Source: Helichrysum umbraculigerum (Eukaryota > Streptophyta > Magnoliopsida > Asterales > Asteraceae). Taken from it: DNA of 64,000 nt. Below the pieces are notes generated by a model. That model ran no database searches and had not been told where the DNA came from. It worked only from the letters and a program-made list of their open reading frames with translations. Shown here piece after piece: positions 21,579 through 34,178 of the stretch. Where the stretch lies: assembly GCA_949592205.1 (NCBI GenBank), contig CATIUR010000001.1, positions 262,638,250 to 262,702,249 on the forward strand, written 5' to 3'. The position numbers were made by a program, and so were the translations under genes. The first letter of the stretch is position 1, and every line of letters starts with the position of its first letter.

Positions 21579-24500
21579 AGAATGTAAATTTGGGTATGGT
21601 GTGCTTAAACTTAAGCTATATACAGAAGTATTTTCGAAGAGTTATTGATCAAGTGTGTCGCTTTTCTTCTTTACTGTATATATATTTATATATTAGAATA
21701 GAATGCTAATAATTGATAATAGTATGTTACCTTGTGACTTGTTGCTGAAAATTTTAATCAGCATCTTTCTGCAATTCGATATTTATGCAGAGTTCCCACA
21801 TATTTATTAGTTTGGCCTTTCATGGTTCGGTTTGTGCAGCATATACATGACACCTGAGCTTGGAAAGATTTCATGTTTCACTCTTTTATATTGTTTTTAG
21901 TTTCACTTTCTGTATCGTAATTCGTAAAGAAGCACATACAGTCTGATAAAGATTTTGATTGTAATGTTTGCTTACTTGAAAGCAATTAAGTAGTATAGAA
22001 AATTGTAGCAGAACTCAGGAGTAGAATCCTTATCAGGGGTTCGAACTCTTTTGAGATGAGTGGATGGATCTACTTGAGGATGTAGATGATTAAGTATATG
22101 TATAGTGCTTCAAGTCTAGATTTAGGAGGATTTAGGGTAAGCTTTGGGAGACATTTCCTTTGATCCCTTTACAGAATCACATGACTTTGTTACTCCGTGG
22201 ATTATAAAGACTTTTCAATTGATGAGACTGGAAAGGAGAAAGAGAAGTTGCCCAATCTGTGAGTTGCGGATTGAAAGGATTGTGGAGTAAAATCTGACAG
22301 TCATGTTGTATTATTGTCATCAGAGGATTAGAACTAGCGTCGTCTTGGGCCGTGGGCTAGGTATGGGGACAAGCTGTTGTATCTGCTCAGTGTTGTCTTG
22401 TCACTAGAGGATTAGAACAGCAGAGAGGCATTCATTGTAACACGATACTTCAGCTAAGGCATTCGTATGTATTGCTTTGTTAAGAGCTAGATGCCTAGTA
22501 AGTAGTGATGAACTACTCGTTTCAGTTTTAAGATTGATGTTAGTATTTGTGTTTGACTTCTTGTTAGGCTGCTGGCACTTGGTGTAGAAATATATATCTA
22601 ACCATGGGTTAAACAAAACTTTGAAGCCTTGGTTGGCCTTTTACTGGTTGGAAGAAAAGGTAGGCACCATTTGTAGAATGTAAAGAGATGTTGCAAGAGG
22701 TGGCTCATGTGGTAATTGACAGCTGGCATTCTGGAAGAGCTGTAGCACCAAGAATGAATAGCTGTAGGACAAGCAACCCCTTGTGATATTATGGTTTTGT
22801 TCTTACAAAAATTTTATGAACTCTCACCTGTGAGAACTTCATTATGACTGTGGCTTGTTAGCACATCTGAATATTTCAGAGAAATGCTCGAGACACATGC
22901 TGCTTAGATTTATTTGTATGAGTGGTCTTATAGGTTACATTGACATCTCCATATAGGTTATTCATTATTGCTTTAGATCTAGACACTTCCTGGGCTCGCC
23001 TCTACAAGTCTGGGCATGGTAATGTGATCACAATATTCAGAATCTTGATAATTAAGAATGTTTGTGTGTATCATGTGTGTGTCATATGCATATAATATGT
23101 GAATATTCAATTTCTCTATCATGTTAGAATCTATCTTTTAAATGTCACGTTGCATGCATGGTCTGTCAATGTGATTTTTTTTATGCTACGTACTTGTACT
23201 GTAAGTGTCGTGCACACTCAGATTCTAGGCCAAACTGCAAAATTGAACTGTGACCTCTTAGTCACTTACACATCAAGAAAGGGTTTAAATACATTTGCTG
23301 ATTACCTCTACACAATGATCAAACATTAATTATAGATATGACTGGTGGTAAATTGGTAATATATTGTAGTCATGCTTATGCTGGTGAACTGATGGGAAGT
23401 TGGGAAACAAATCGTTTGGCATGCAACCTTAACTGTGTACCTCGTTCCTATAGGTGATTAGGTATCAGCAAAGGCAATTCTCGTGGGATGAGTTTGATCC
23501 ATGCATTTCCTCAATCTTTACTTCTATCCTTCGTATAGGTCACTAGGTCTCATATCACTTCCGCTATTATTTTTTCTTGGGTCCGATGTTTAAGGTTAAA
23601 ATTATCTATTTAGCTACTAATATTCTCACTAAATTCTTTTGGGATGAGTTTGATCCATGCAATTCCATTTTAGAAGGTTGTAATAGACATAATAAAAGTA
23701 GTCAAACACTTCTATGCAATTATATGCCTTTCATCTGATGAAGATTAGTCTAACCCTATTTTAATATATATATGTGTGTGCGCGTGCGCATGCAGCTATC
23801 TTCCAGCATGAAGTATTTCACTATTTCCATTGGTACTAAAATATTGGTGGGGCAAAATCAGCGGGGTTGTGTGGGGGTAATGGTCAGTTCAAGTTGGGAT
23901 TATCCAAATCACTATCTTTATAAACAATTAGTGTGTCAAATATGATAACCATTACCTTTATAAGTTATTTTGTTAAGAATATAATATTATGATTATGATA
24001 CTTATGACGACTTTTGATTCGTTTGACCTGTTTGACCCATGTAAGTCCCTTTCCCTTGTTAGTTCATTTTTGCTTAATAGCCTGCTTGACCCGTTACTGA
24101 TTAATCCAAGTTGACCCTTTAATTAGATAATGGGTGGAGCTGTGGAAGTGCTACCTCTACAAAATCTTAATCTGACTCTATTTTCTTATGCTATTTTGTA
24201 TGTCACACATTTACCAAATTGAATCTCATAAGAGGAACATTCGTAAGGTAACATGGTTGATCATTTACACTTAGTTTTTACCATTTATGTGTAGGTTATT
24301 TCAAAGCACTTTACCCGCTCGTACCATTTAATGCAAGCGGATGGCCATGCTTTGGCAATGTGTGATTGCTTATATGTTAGTTTCCATAAATTATTGCAGC
24401 TTAGGGTTTTTATTTATTTATTCTGTTTTCTCTTGGCGAAAAAAGTGGTGTGTAAAAAGATGAACAAGTAATCTGCTAATATATTGAAATACAACCAAGT

Positions 24501-25227
24501 TGAACTCACACATGAATTTGAATATTTGATCTACAATCAATTGTTAATAAACTTGCACCTTCACACATGAATATTGCTTATTTGAAATCTGAAAGTGGCA
24601 CACACATTACTCGTATGAGCTACTGAATCACAAAGTATTTGAAACAACCGACGGATCATTTCTACCAAGACAAGGCAAGTCCATCGTTGGCGATAAATTC
24701 CCAATGATTGAACTTGAAAGAGACGGATGAATCATTTGAACCGGAACAATATGATACTGCTTGATGAAGAGATGATGTTATGAGGACGTTTGGAAAACAT
24801 TGTATGGTCACACAGCTAGAATGTATGGGAACTAATCTGACAGTTACTGTGAATTTAGAAGATGAAAAAATGGGAATATTCGCATGGCTTGTGGTTCTGT
24901 TAGTAAATAGAATCTAGCTTTATGATCCAAATAGACTTTTGTTATCTTTCTTGATTACCTTGTCTGTAAAATTTTGATTAGTTTTTTAGTATATTGCTTA
25001 TGAGGAACATGATTAAGGCGAAGGGACATATACCAAAATACGTCATACACTATATATAATCATCAGTCATGCATTGGTATATTTGTCTCGGTATATCCTC
25101 TTTACTTGTTCTGTCATCGGTTGTTTTTAACTGCTTCAAAAGGTTGACTTGAAGGTGCACTTAAGTCGATCGCATCAGCAGGTACATCATCTATGGCTCT
25201 ATGCATGACATTATAACGCTAAAACAT
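21579..25227. other. Downstream flank of the RING gene, nothing recognised
   Basis: The first few hundred bases are likely the 3' untranslated region. The remainder has no coding frame, terminal repeat or target duplication I can support. It holds a short TA/TG/CG alternating stretch (23766-23792). Composition is that of ordinary intergenic plant DNA; a non-coding transcript cannot be excluded. Confidence 0.5.
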
Positions 25228-25235
25228 GGTATATA

Positions 25236-25418
25236 CAGGGCGGAGCTAGGATTTATATATTGGGGGGCAAAAAAAAAAATTTATAATTATTTCTTAATCT
25301 TTGGGGGTAAAACCTATAAAATATTGTAAATACCCTTAAAAAAATTACTCCGTATTTTTTTATATGATTTGAAAATTCTTGGGGGGACTGCCCCCATGCC
25401 CCCTCTACATCCTCCCTT
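25236..25418. mobile_element. hAT-type MITE, 183 bp, copy 1
   Basis: Starts CAGGGCGGAGCTAGG and ends CTACATCCTCCCTT, flanked by a perfect 8-bp duplication GGTATATA (25228-25235, 25419-25426). The same element occurs at 51621-51801. It has no coding capacity. Confidence 0.92.
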
Positions 25419-25426
25419 GGTATATA

Positions 25427-26977
25427 TAGACTATTTCATCAGCGATGACTAACTTGATATCTATTTGAGTGCTTCAACTAATTCAGAGAAAAACATATGT
25501 CAAGAAAATATATATTTACAACTCTTTCTTACATCATGGTAAAAAAAGAACTACTCTTTTTTTTAGTGTATGAACTATGAAGTCTGACCTTTATCGCTGA
25601 CTTTTGACTTTGTCAACGGATACTTGCCAAGTCACTATGAGTCTATGACCCACTAATCTACGTTAGCCAGGTTGGATACATTAATTAATTTCATAAAGTT
25701 TGTTTAATGCATTTTGATCGTGTGGTCAATTTCCATATAATTTCGTTTCCATTTACCTTCATATGTCACTATCTATATTCGTGGACCTTATCGATCCCAA
25801 CTAGGCGGCCAATTCGTTAATTTATTATATCATTGAATATTTAGATTATATATATCATTGAATATTTAGGATTAGTTCCTTAGTTTAAATAATTTACTAC
25901 AATCCTTTGAAAGTTAATATAGTTATAGCACGATTAACGAAGTACGTCTACGCACACACCATATCACTATTTAGAGCAGTTGACTTGGTAGTTGACTTGA
26001 ACCCATCAAGTAAAATGTTATGGATTTAAACCTCATTTGAAGCCCTGAGTGTATATATATTTATTGTGATGATAAATATTTGTGTAATTTCTTTACTTAA
26101 TAAAAAGAGCATATAGCCCTAAAACATGACACCTAAGCTTATATAAGCTTGACACCTAAGCTTTTTTAAGCTTGACATGTGTATTTAACAAACTAAGAAG
26201 AAAAAAAATCATTTATCTCATTATCTTGAAACTTGACAATTTAACAAATTAAAAAGAAAATAACAATATATCATCACCTTAAAGCTTGACCATCCATTAC
26301 AAATAAAGGAGAAAAAAATAATCGATTTTCTTGTGTTACATAACCAACAAAGACATTAATATATATTTTCTTGTATTACATATTAACCAAGACATTAATA
26401 TATAATATATAATTATAATAAAAGACACTTCTATTAACTATTAACTATGTCTAATCATCCATTTTTATACAAATCCTTGATGATAATCTTTCATATTATA
26501 TATTTGGTTTATTTCAAATGTTTACAATTTTGTCTCATATTGCTAAAATGACCACACAAAAGCATGAAGTTTGATTAACTATAGAATACATATTTTGTTT
26601 AACTCCATATATTATCTCATCCTCTTTTCATAATATACATGGAATGACCCATTCAATTTTTAAGCTTCCACAATTCCACCTAATAAAAATTAATTGTGTA
26701 GTTGTTAATTTATCTAACTGTGTGAATTCAATTATCATAAAGTCGGATGGAGTCTACCCCGCAAAAAAAGATAAACAAATTTTTGTCTATGTACGAACTT
26801 AATCAAAAATAAACTTGCATTTGATTTACGAAATTTAATGGAATTGGAATTTCAGTTCATTCCATATAATTGTTTGATTCGCAATTGAATTAATTTGAAG
26901 GTTATTAGAATCCTTCACTTAAAGTACACCTTATTTGAAATTCTTGTCATTATATTTCCAGAATTCCAATTACAATC
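25427..26977. other. AT-rich intergenic DNA, nothing recognised
   Basis: Contains a small inverted cluster of TAAGCTT/AAGCTTGACA words at about 26128-26175, but no gene or bounded element. Confidence 0.5.
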
Positions 26978-26979
26978 TA

Positions 26980-27229
26980 CTCCCTCTGTCCCAATTTAAT
27001 TATCCTCGGAAAAAATATACGCAGTTTAAGAAAACATCATCATCTCTCTTACTTTTCGGTAAGATTACAGTTTTACCTTTTACTTTTTACCAATATTTTT
27101 GTCTTACATGTATAAATTAGGGGTATAAAATAACTTTATCTCTTTATTTTTATCTATTTATGGAGGTGGACAATAAAATTGGGACATCCATAAAAAAAAC
27201 ATTAGACAATAAAATTGGGACGGATGAAG
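26980..27229. mobile_element. Stowaway-like (Tc1/mariner) MITE, about 250 bp
   Basis: Left end CTCCCTCTGTCCCAATTT and right end AAATTGGGACGGATGAAG are inverted repeats of the Stowaway type. TA dinucleotides flank both sides (26978-26979 and 27230-27231), as expected for a TA target. Confidence 0.85.
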
Positions 27230-27231
27230 TA

Positions 27232-28239
27232 TAAGATTCCGCGAACCAAAGATAGCCTAAAAGTTGTGATAGTACCATCATAAAATTACTTCATACACCA
27301 AAATTACAACATTATCATGGCATGTGTACATCATATTTAAAGCACATTAGTTTCGTTTGAATATCACTTTCCAAAACTATAGATAACATCAATCCAAGAT
27401 GATGCAAATGGTTTAACGCTGTATAGTAGTACGTGTTTAAATACTTATTGCAATTTAAATATAGTGAAGATCACACTACATTCTACCAATAACTTATTCT
27501 AAATATTGATCAAGAGTACATATAGTTTTCGTTTTTTACACGCCACACGTAACTTTCAACGTTAATAAAAGTGGACATGGGTTGTGCGTCGCACAACCTA
27601 CTCCCTTACTAGTCATTGCAAACAAAAAGCAAATTATTAAAAAATAAAAAATCAAGTGCAAGTACACAATTCCTTTTCACACCTACACCTACTTAATTGA
27701 AAATATTATATTATTTTAAATAAATAGAGTAAGTATAAAGAAAATGATTTGTTTTTATGTTAGGTTAATAAGTTTGAAGGGTCAAAGCAAATATATATAC
27801 CTACGTAACCTGCCCTCATATATATGTGTCTAGAAGGTCGTATCTACTTTCGTGGAGTCAAATTATAAATCTTTTTTTTTTTTGTTTGACCTCGTGTTTG
27901 ATTGAGCTTCGAGATATAGACGACACACATTTTCTTGAAGCTAGTTTTTTCTTCGACAATTTTCGGCGTGTTGATCTCATTTTGTACGAAGTAGTATATA
28001 ATTGTTCTGAAATTCTTTGTTGGGGATTAATACGAGGAACAAGTCAGAATAAAGAAGACAAACGAGTTACACATAATCGGTGAAACTTAATTGATGTCTT
28101 GTTTAGCAAATCAAATCAGTTTGATTGTTTGAAATCATGTTTAATTTACTGATTGCTGTATTATAATGTTTATCTTGTAAATTAAGTTTTAATAACAATC
28201 ATTGAGCTATCTAGTCTTGAAAAGTTGTACCAAAACAAC
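27232..28239. other. Intergenic DNA, nothing recognised
   Basis: An open frame of 85 codons at 27826-28083 has no recognisable domain and low-complexity content; I do not call it a gene. Confidence 0.45.
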
Positions 28240-28253
28240 AAAATATAATAATA

Positions 28254-28295
<42 letters not shown>

Positions 28296-28319
28296 ATATA
28301 TATATATATATATATATAT
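28240..28319. repeat. (ATA)n then (TA)n microsatellite
   Basis: About 17 trinucleotide units followed by about 12 TA units. This is the left border of the cluster of inverted-repeat elements. Confidence 0.95.
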
Positions 28320-28576
28320 TATAGAATAATCACATGTGATTATCATGTTATATTTTGTGATTATGTTAAATAATCACAACAGTTACGACTGTAAAATAAG
28401 TTCGAAAAAAAAGTTAATATTTTTTATTTATATTTATATTATAGCTTACAAAAGTTATTTTAATAGTAATCATTTAAAAGGTTTTATAGGAAAATGTGTT
28501 TCGAATAGTTAAAAAGTAATTTTGAAGTGTTTCTCACGTTCTCACAAAAATTAGTCTTCTCATTTTAACCCACCTC

Positions 28577-28893
28577 GTATATATATATAGTAACAGGATC
28601 GAAAAAGAAAGAAATTTAGGGAGAGAAGAAGGAGAAGGATTTTTTATTACTATGATTCAATATTTTATTGCTAAGATTCAATTTTTTATTAATATAATTC
28701 TACATTTTATTGCTTTGGTTCAATAGTTTATTAATAAGATTTAGTCTTTTGTTGCTATGACTCAAAAGTTATAGTAATACAAATTTGAATATTAGAATAA
28801 AAATACTGAATCTTAGAATAAATATACTGAATCATAGTAACAAAAAAGCCTTCTCCCTCTTCTCTCCCTAAAAAACCTTCTCCCTAGATTCTA

Positions 28894-28896
<3 letters not shown>
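28577..28896. mobile_element. Inverted-repeat element beside (TA)n, copy 1
   Basis: The left arm (GGGAGAGAAGAAGGAGAAGG) and right arm (CCTTCTCCCTCTTCTCTCCC) are inverted. The middle holds repeated TTTATTGCTAAGATTCA-like words. It is bordered by short (TA)n on the left and long (TA)n on the right. It resembles microsatellite-targeting MITEs (rice Micron-like); family assignment is uncertain. Confidence 0.65.
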
Positions 28897-28938
<42 letters not shown>

Positions 28939-28941
<3 letters not shown>

Positions 28942-29173
28942 TGAGTTCCAAGGAGAAGGAAATTTAGGGAGAGAAGAGGGAGAAGCAAACTGATTTAGTA
29001 TTTTAATACTGTGATTCGATTTTTTATTACCTATAGCATTTGAATAAAGAAACAATATACTGAATATATATAGGAAATTAAGTAATAAAAATTTGAATCA
29101 TAGTAATAAAATACTGAATCAGTTTGCTTCTCTCTCTTCTCTCCCTCAAATTTTCTTTTTTTTTATCCTTCTA

Positions 29174-29175
<2 letters not shown>
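28939..29175. mobile_element. Inverted-repeat element beside (TA)n, copy 2
   Basis: Arms AGGGAGAGAAGAGGGAGAAG and CTTCTCTCTCTTCTCTCCCT, the same family as the element at 28577-28896, with (TA)n on both sides (28897-28938 and 29176-29221). Confidence 0.7.
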
Positions 29176-29224
<49 letters not shown>

Positions 29225-29854
29225 AGGGGATCTAAAAAGAAGATAAATTTTATGGAGAAGAGGGAGAAGCAATCATAGCCGATCATTTTAATTTTAGATC
29301 AAAGGGTAATGTTGTCTTTTCTTATTTAGTTAATAAATTAAATAGCATTTAATTTAAATTGTTAATTATTGGCGGTTATGGATCTACAAAATTATAGGAA
29401 AGTTACAACTAAGGTCTTCACATAAAATAATCAAAAAAAGAAGGTATCCACGTTATTTTTTTTTTCTGGACGATTTTTTTGTTTGAGAGATCTTCATGCA
29501 TCATACTCAATACTAGAAATAATATCTTCACGAATAATATTTTTCTGGGCGAATTTCTTGGATCGATTCATACTTAATTCGTTGCACATCTTCAACGAAT
29601 TTTGTGAACCATTTCGGGAATCTTTGCATACACAATTTCTTAAGTCATATGGCGAATGATGAACATACGATGCATATTCAAATGCGTGGGATAGTCTGAT
29701 TCTATAAAAAAATCTATAAAATGAGTGATGCGATCGAATTCCTAAGTTACATCGAACAAGTACCTGTGTCGTTTTTTGGGAACAATTCGTACATCTTTTT
29801 ATTACTATTTGATTTCCGCGTACGTTGTGTTCTTGTTGATTTTTCGATTTGGCT

Positions 29855-30062
29855 TAGTATGTTTTTTACAAAATGCAAGTAATTCTTGCACATTTATGTT
29901 ATCGATATCCATGTTTTGGTACTAACACTTGTTCATCGCTTATATATAAACACTTGTTATTGCACATTTAGTATGTTTTTTTTTTACAAAATGCAAGTAA
30001 TTCTTGCACATTTATGTTATCGATATCCATGTGTTGGTACTTACACTTGTTCATCGCTCATA
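29855..30062. repeat. 114-bp tandem duplication
   Basis: Two adjacent copies starting TAGTATGTTTTTT and running through GCAAGTAATTCTTGCACATT and GTTCATCGCT, differing by T-run length and a few bases. The left copy has about 20 extra bases at its end. Confidence 0.85.
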
Positions 30063-30639
30063 AATGACGTTGTACTCAATTTAGTTTGAGTGGTGTAACT
30101 TATTAATTTATAGCTCTCACATAGTCACATGGATAGAATAATGCAGCAAGTATAGAATAGCGTCGATCACCATTTAGTTACATCAACAAACACGCGAGCT
30201 TTGTCAACTATGTTTTTTGTACTACGGTTCAGTGGTGGTTACAATACGATTCAGCATTTAGAGAAACTATACTGCAACATTATCTATACTGTACGTAATC
30301 ATCACCGTAACACGAACAAACAGACACAGCACAATGATTTAGCGACGTAACATTCTGATTCAGAGGTTCTCACATTTTGATTCGGTAATGTATCAAACAG
30401 ATTCACTCATTCGTTACAACTCTTATTACACATAACATTATATCTGTTGCTTCACAAAGTGAATCAATTAACATTTCAAGCATTACGCCAACTGATTAAC
30501 CCAAAAAAAAAAAATTGCTAGTGAATCGGCAAAACAGCAAGACATAAGAACAACAAAATAATTTACCTTTCACGCTCGATTGCTGCCTACTACTTGATTT
30601 CACCATCGTTCTCAGCGGACCTTCAACCCGGTTATAAAG

Positions 30640-31390
30640 CACTTATAAGCAACCCAGTTACTCAACCCACTTCCTACCACAAAGATTCGACATCTTAAAT
30701 CTATGATTCAACAGTAGAACAGGTTCGATTCAGCAGTCCAAGTATAAATCACATTTCATGTTTATTTTGATTTTAAAGACACCAACATAGTATATCCAAT
30801 TATATGATGTACTCCAACAAAAATATTACGCATTTAAGTAGAATATGCAACAACATGATCACAAAAATAATCAAAAAACTGCATTTATAAGCAACCATGT
30901 CGCAGATGCTAGTTGGTGCCACAATGATTCAGTAATCATATTTTGATTCAGAATACATTTATCTTGAACCATACTAGAACAAACGAAACATTGTTGGGCA
31001 CTTTAGAAACTTAACAGGGCTTGGCACAGGTACACCGTACATTACACCATTAATCATAACATGCCACTAATAAGCAACCCAGTTACTCAACGCACTTCCT
31101 ACCACAAAGATTTGACATCTTAAATGTATGATTCAGATGCAGAAAAGGTTCGATTCAGCAGTCCAAGTATAAATCACATTTCATGTTTATTTTGCTTTTA
31201 AAGCCGCCAACATAGAATATCCGATTATATGATGTACTCCAACAAAAATATTACGCATCTAAGTAGAATCTGCAACAACATGATCACAAAAATAATCAAA
31301 ATTCACCATTTATAAGCAACCATGTCGCAGATGCTAGTTGGTGCGACACTGATTATGTAACTCCACATTTTGATTCAGAATACACATATA
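30640..31390. repeat. Diverged direct repeat, period 425 bp
   Basis: 30646-30965 and 31071-31390 align along about 320 bases (both contain TAAGCAACCCAGTTACTCAA, GTTCGATTCAGCAGTCC and ACCATGTCGCAGATGCTAG), with scattered substitutions. An old segmental duplication inside the unclassified segment. Confidence 0.85.
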
Positions 31391-32200
31391 ACTCAAGAAC
31401 CACATTTATTCTGATTAGCATGTCATCACACATATAACTCAACTATCCATTGTACTTTGCACCATCCTATGTAGGCATACATCATAACACTTCACTAAAT
31501 TACTCGTCGAATAACGTTTACTACGTCAAGCATACATGAACATTACCCACAGTTATAAAACAACTCGTAAATTTTGCCTGGCATTCACTGAATCGATGGC
31601 TCATAGGAATTAATTCTAAAAAAAAGTACTCACGCACAAATATTGCTTGTTTCGATTCAATGTCAACTAACCGGAATGCAAAATTACCCCATATAATCAC
31701 ATTGTCTTTTCCTTTAAAAAACCCTAAATAGATGTGTCCCCAAAAAATAAAATACGCAAATCAGGCATAGAAATAAATAGGGATTACCTTTCGGTTTCGA
31801 TTGCTTCATTTGCCGTGTTTTCTGATCATTGCGCTTCAACTGTTCAACATCCCAAAAACCTGAACCGATCTTCAATTTTGATCGCGTTGATTTACTCGCT
31901 ATTCAAACCGTCGCTTCAAAATAAAAAAGAAATCGTGCAAGGATCTTTGGTAGAAGTGGTTGCGCAAAGAATCACGATTAGGGTTTTTGTTCTAATTGGG
32001 TCGCGCAGATTGGAGAAGAAAGAGGAGAGTTTCAATTCATAATTTTTCATGAAAACCGATCGATTATTTACTTCCTTATTAAATTGAAATTGTTTCCTTT
32101 TTTTAAATTAAAATGAATGGACCATTTTGCCCCCAACCCTTTGAAAAATACAGCCAAAAAATTAAGATTTGCCTTGACTCATATATATATATATATATAT

Positions 32201-33059
32201 GAGTAAGGTTCAAATGAGTACACCAATTTTGAGTGAGAATAAGGGAACCAACAGATTTCTGCCATGTGTCACTTTATTCTCTCTCCTCGACACTTTATTC
32301 TCTCTCATCCACATTTTTAAAAATTAAATATCTCACAAACGGTAAGTCGAAAAATCATGAAAATTGCACCATAAAATTCAGCATTTTCTCCTCTTCGATT
32401 TGCCGTCCCTCAAGGCATACTTTTGACAACTTTTTTTTTTTTCATTTTTTGAGGGGTTTCACAAATTAGTAACACATGTGTTAGTGATTAGTTGTACATT
32501 TAATTTGTGGTTAAGGTTAGGGTTTAGGGTTAGGTTTAGGGTTTAGTATGGTTTATGGTTTAGGGTTTACAAGGGTTTAGGGTTTAGAAGGGGTTCAAGG
32601 TTTAGGGTTTAGAAAGATTTAGGGTTTAGCGTTTTGTAAAGCGTTTAGGGTTTAGGGTTTGGGGTTTAGGGGTTAGGGTTTAGGGTTTAGGGTTTGAGGT
32701 TTGGGGTTTCTCCCCCGAAACCCCAAACCTCAAACCCTAAACCCTAACCCCTAAACCCCAAACCCTAAACCCTAAACGCAACACTTTAACACATGTGTTA
32801 GTAAATGTGAAACCCACCAAAAAAATGAAAAAAAAGAAAAACTTTTCGAAAGCATGTCTTGAGGGACGGCAAATCGAAGAGGAGAAAACGACGAATTTAA
32901 TGGTGCAATTTTCATATTTTTTCGATTTGTCGTTTGTGAGATAATTGATGTTGGGGGTAAATGGGTTTTGTACATGTGGAACATTCTCTTTGTACACATG
33001 GCTTGATATTATTGGTTCCCTTATTCTCACACAAATTCATATTCTCATTTGAACCCTAC

Positions 33060-33060
<1 letters not shown>
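32201..33060. mobile_element. Foldback element with telomere-like arms between (TA)n tracts
   Basis: The outer ends are inverted repeats: AAGGTTCAAATGAG at 32205 and CTCATTTGAACCCTA at 33043. Matching blocks continue inward on both sides: GAATAAGGGAACC / GGTTCCCTTATTC, TCGATTTGCCGTCCCTCAAG / its inverse, and AACACATGTGTTAGT. The innermost part of both arms is made of TTTAGGG-type heptamers, meeting head to head. (TA)n borders both ends (32180-32200, 33061-33109). No coding potential; the ORFs on both strands are mirror images of the arms. Confidence 0.85.
32506..32780. repeat. Head-to-head telomere-like repeats with a near-perfect hairpin
   Basis: The left arm (32506-32710) carries degenerate TTTAGGG units; the right arm (32717-32779) carries CCCTAAA units. 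32641-32710 is the inverse of 32717-32779 except for one extra TTTAGGG, around the six-base centre TCCCCC (32711-32716). Internal position and degenerate units exclude a true chromosome end. Confidence 0.92.

Positions 33061-33109
<49 letters not shown>
33061..33109. repeat. (TA)n microsatellite
   Basis: About 24 TA units at the right border of the foldback element. Confidence 0.95.
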
Positions 33110-33113
<4 letters not shown>

Positions 33114-34030
33114 TTCACCGGGACTATCTTTTGCTAAAACCAAATGGATGTCGATATTATCGAAAGAATCTGCACACACAAGTTGCTAAACAAACGTGTA
33201 TCGTCATTTTGCACAATAACTTTATAATTACTACGTATTTATTTATTTATTTATATCATCACTTTGTTTGTTTGTTACTGCCTCTATCCCAATTAAAGTG
33301 TCAACCTTGACTTTGCACACAATTATATAATTCTCCACTAACTACATTTTCACCAATCAAATAACATATCTACACATCAAAATCTCTTTCGATTGGTTGC
33401 AAAATAGAAGTTGTAACTTATTAGGAACAATCCAAAAAAATAATGTGAACACTTGTGATGATACGGAAAGAATAATTGTTTTTGGATAACTAGTTAAAGA
33501 CCATAATTTTGTTTGCCCAAACGTTACCATTCCTTCTTTTGTGGAGCGGAAGAAACGATTAGTCGTTATTTGATTTGGTTTTCATGATTATCCACGTGGC
33601 ACAAATTTGTCACGGATTAAACGAAAATTCCGTGACACAACATTTGTCAAGTTCAAGAAGGCAAGTCAAAGTGGACGCCTTTTTGTTCTCCACAACCATA
33701 CGACATATATCCTTCCTATTTCTATCACGTTTATTATTATTATTTTAATCATCAATAGATAAAAATGTTAATAAACTTAGAAAACTAATTATAAAGTATA
33801 AAAGTTTACTAACTACACTTACATTTTGAGGGGAAGGAGAGACATTCGATCTTAGTTGATGATCGACGTTGATTTCTGTGATAACATATTAGATTCGCTG
33901 CATCTTAATAACACTGTTGTCCCTCTAATCTTACACCTTATTTATATAAAAACAAGAATGGGAGATTGAGTCAATTATGTAACTTGTACAAGTTTGTTAG
34001 TTATATGTCGATATGCATCAAGTCATCGAA
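33110..34030. other. Intergenic DNA upstream of the small membrane-protein gene
   Basis: No gene. A degenerate Stowaway-like start (CCTCTATCCCAATTAAAGTG near 33283) without a matching right end is the only repeat trace seen. Confidence 0.45.
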
Positions 34031-34035
34031 ACTTC

Positions 34036-34046
34036 CTATAAAAGTC
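34036..34046 (+). promoter_or_regulatory. TATA box of the small membrane-protein gene
   Basis: CCTATAAAAGT about 140 bases before the start codon, followed by a CT-rich leader, which is typical for plants. Initiation is expected around 34065-34075. Confidence 0.65.
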
Positions 34047-34178
34047 TCCCTTTTTGCATCTCTTTAAACTTACTTACATTTCATTCAATCAATTCCCTAT
34101 CATCTATCCGTTTCTCTCCCAAAATACAGTTCCTAAATCCTGTCTTAAATCTTTAATTTTTCCCGGTAATCAGTCAAC

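Larger units (their letters stand above)
29222..32179. mobile_element. Unclassified 3-kb segment bounded by (TA)n
   Basis: The left end (AAGATAAATTTTATGGAGAAGAGGGAGAAGC) is of the same kind as the two neighbours, while the right end is different. No transposase is visible. It contains two internal duplications (29855-30062 and 30640-31390). A 102-codon frame at 31734-32042 has no known domain. It may be a larger relative or several fused fragments. Confidence 0.4.

Noticed and set aside
25990..26110. Possible second tRNA-derived SINE
   Set aside because: Only a degenerate B-box-like GGATTTAAACC and no A-tail with target duplication.
31734..32042. 102-codon frame in the unclassified segment
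   Set aside because: No domain recognised, low-complexity ends; could be an antisense leader of a lost transposon gene, but not supportable.
32506..32780. True telomere or chromosome-fusion point
   Set aside because: Degenerate units in a bounded inverted-repeat element with matching outer arms and (TA)n borders; ordinary intergenic DNA continues on both sides.
32233..33030. Paired frames on opposite strands (both beginning MRIREP)
   Set aside because: Mirror images caused by the inverted arms of the foldback element.
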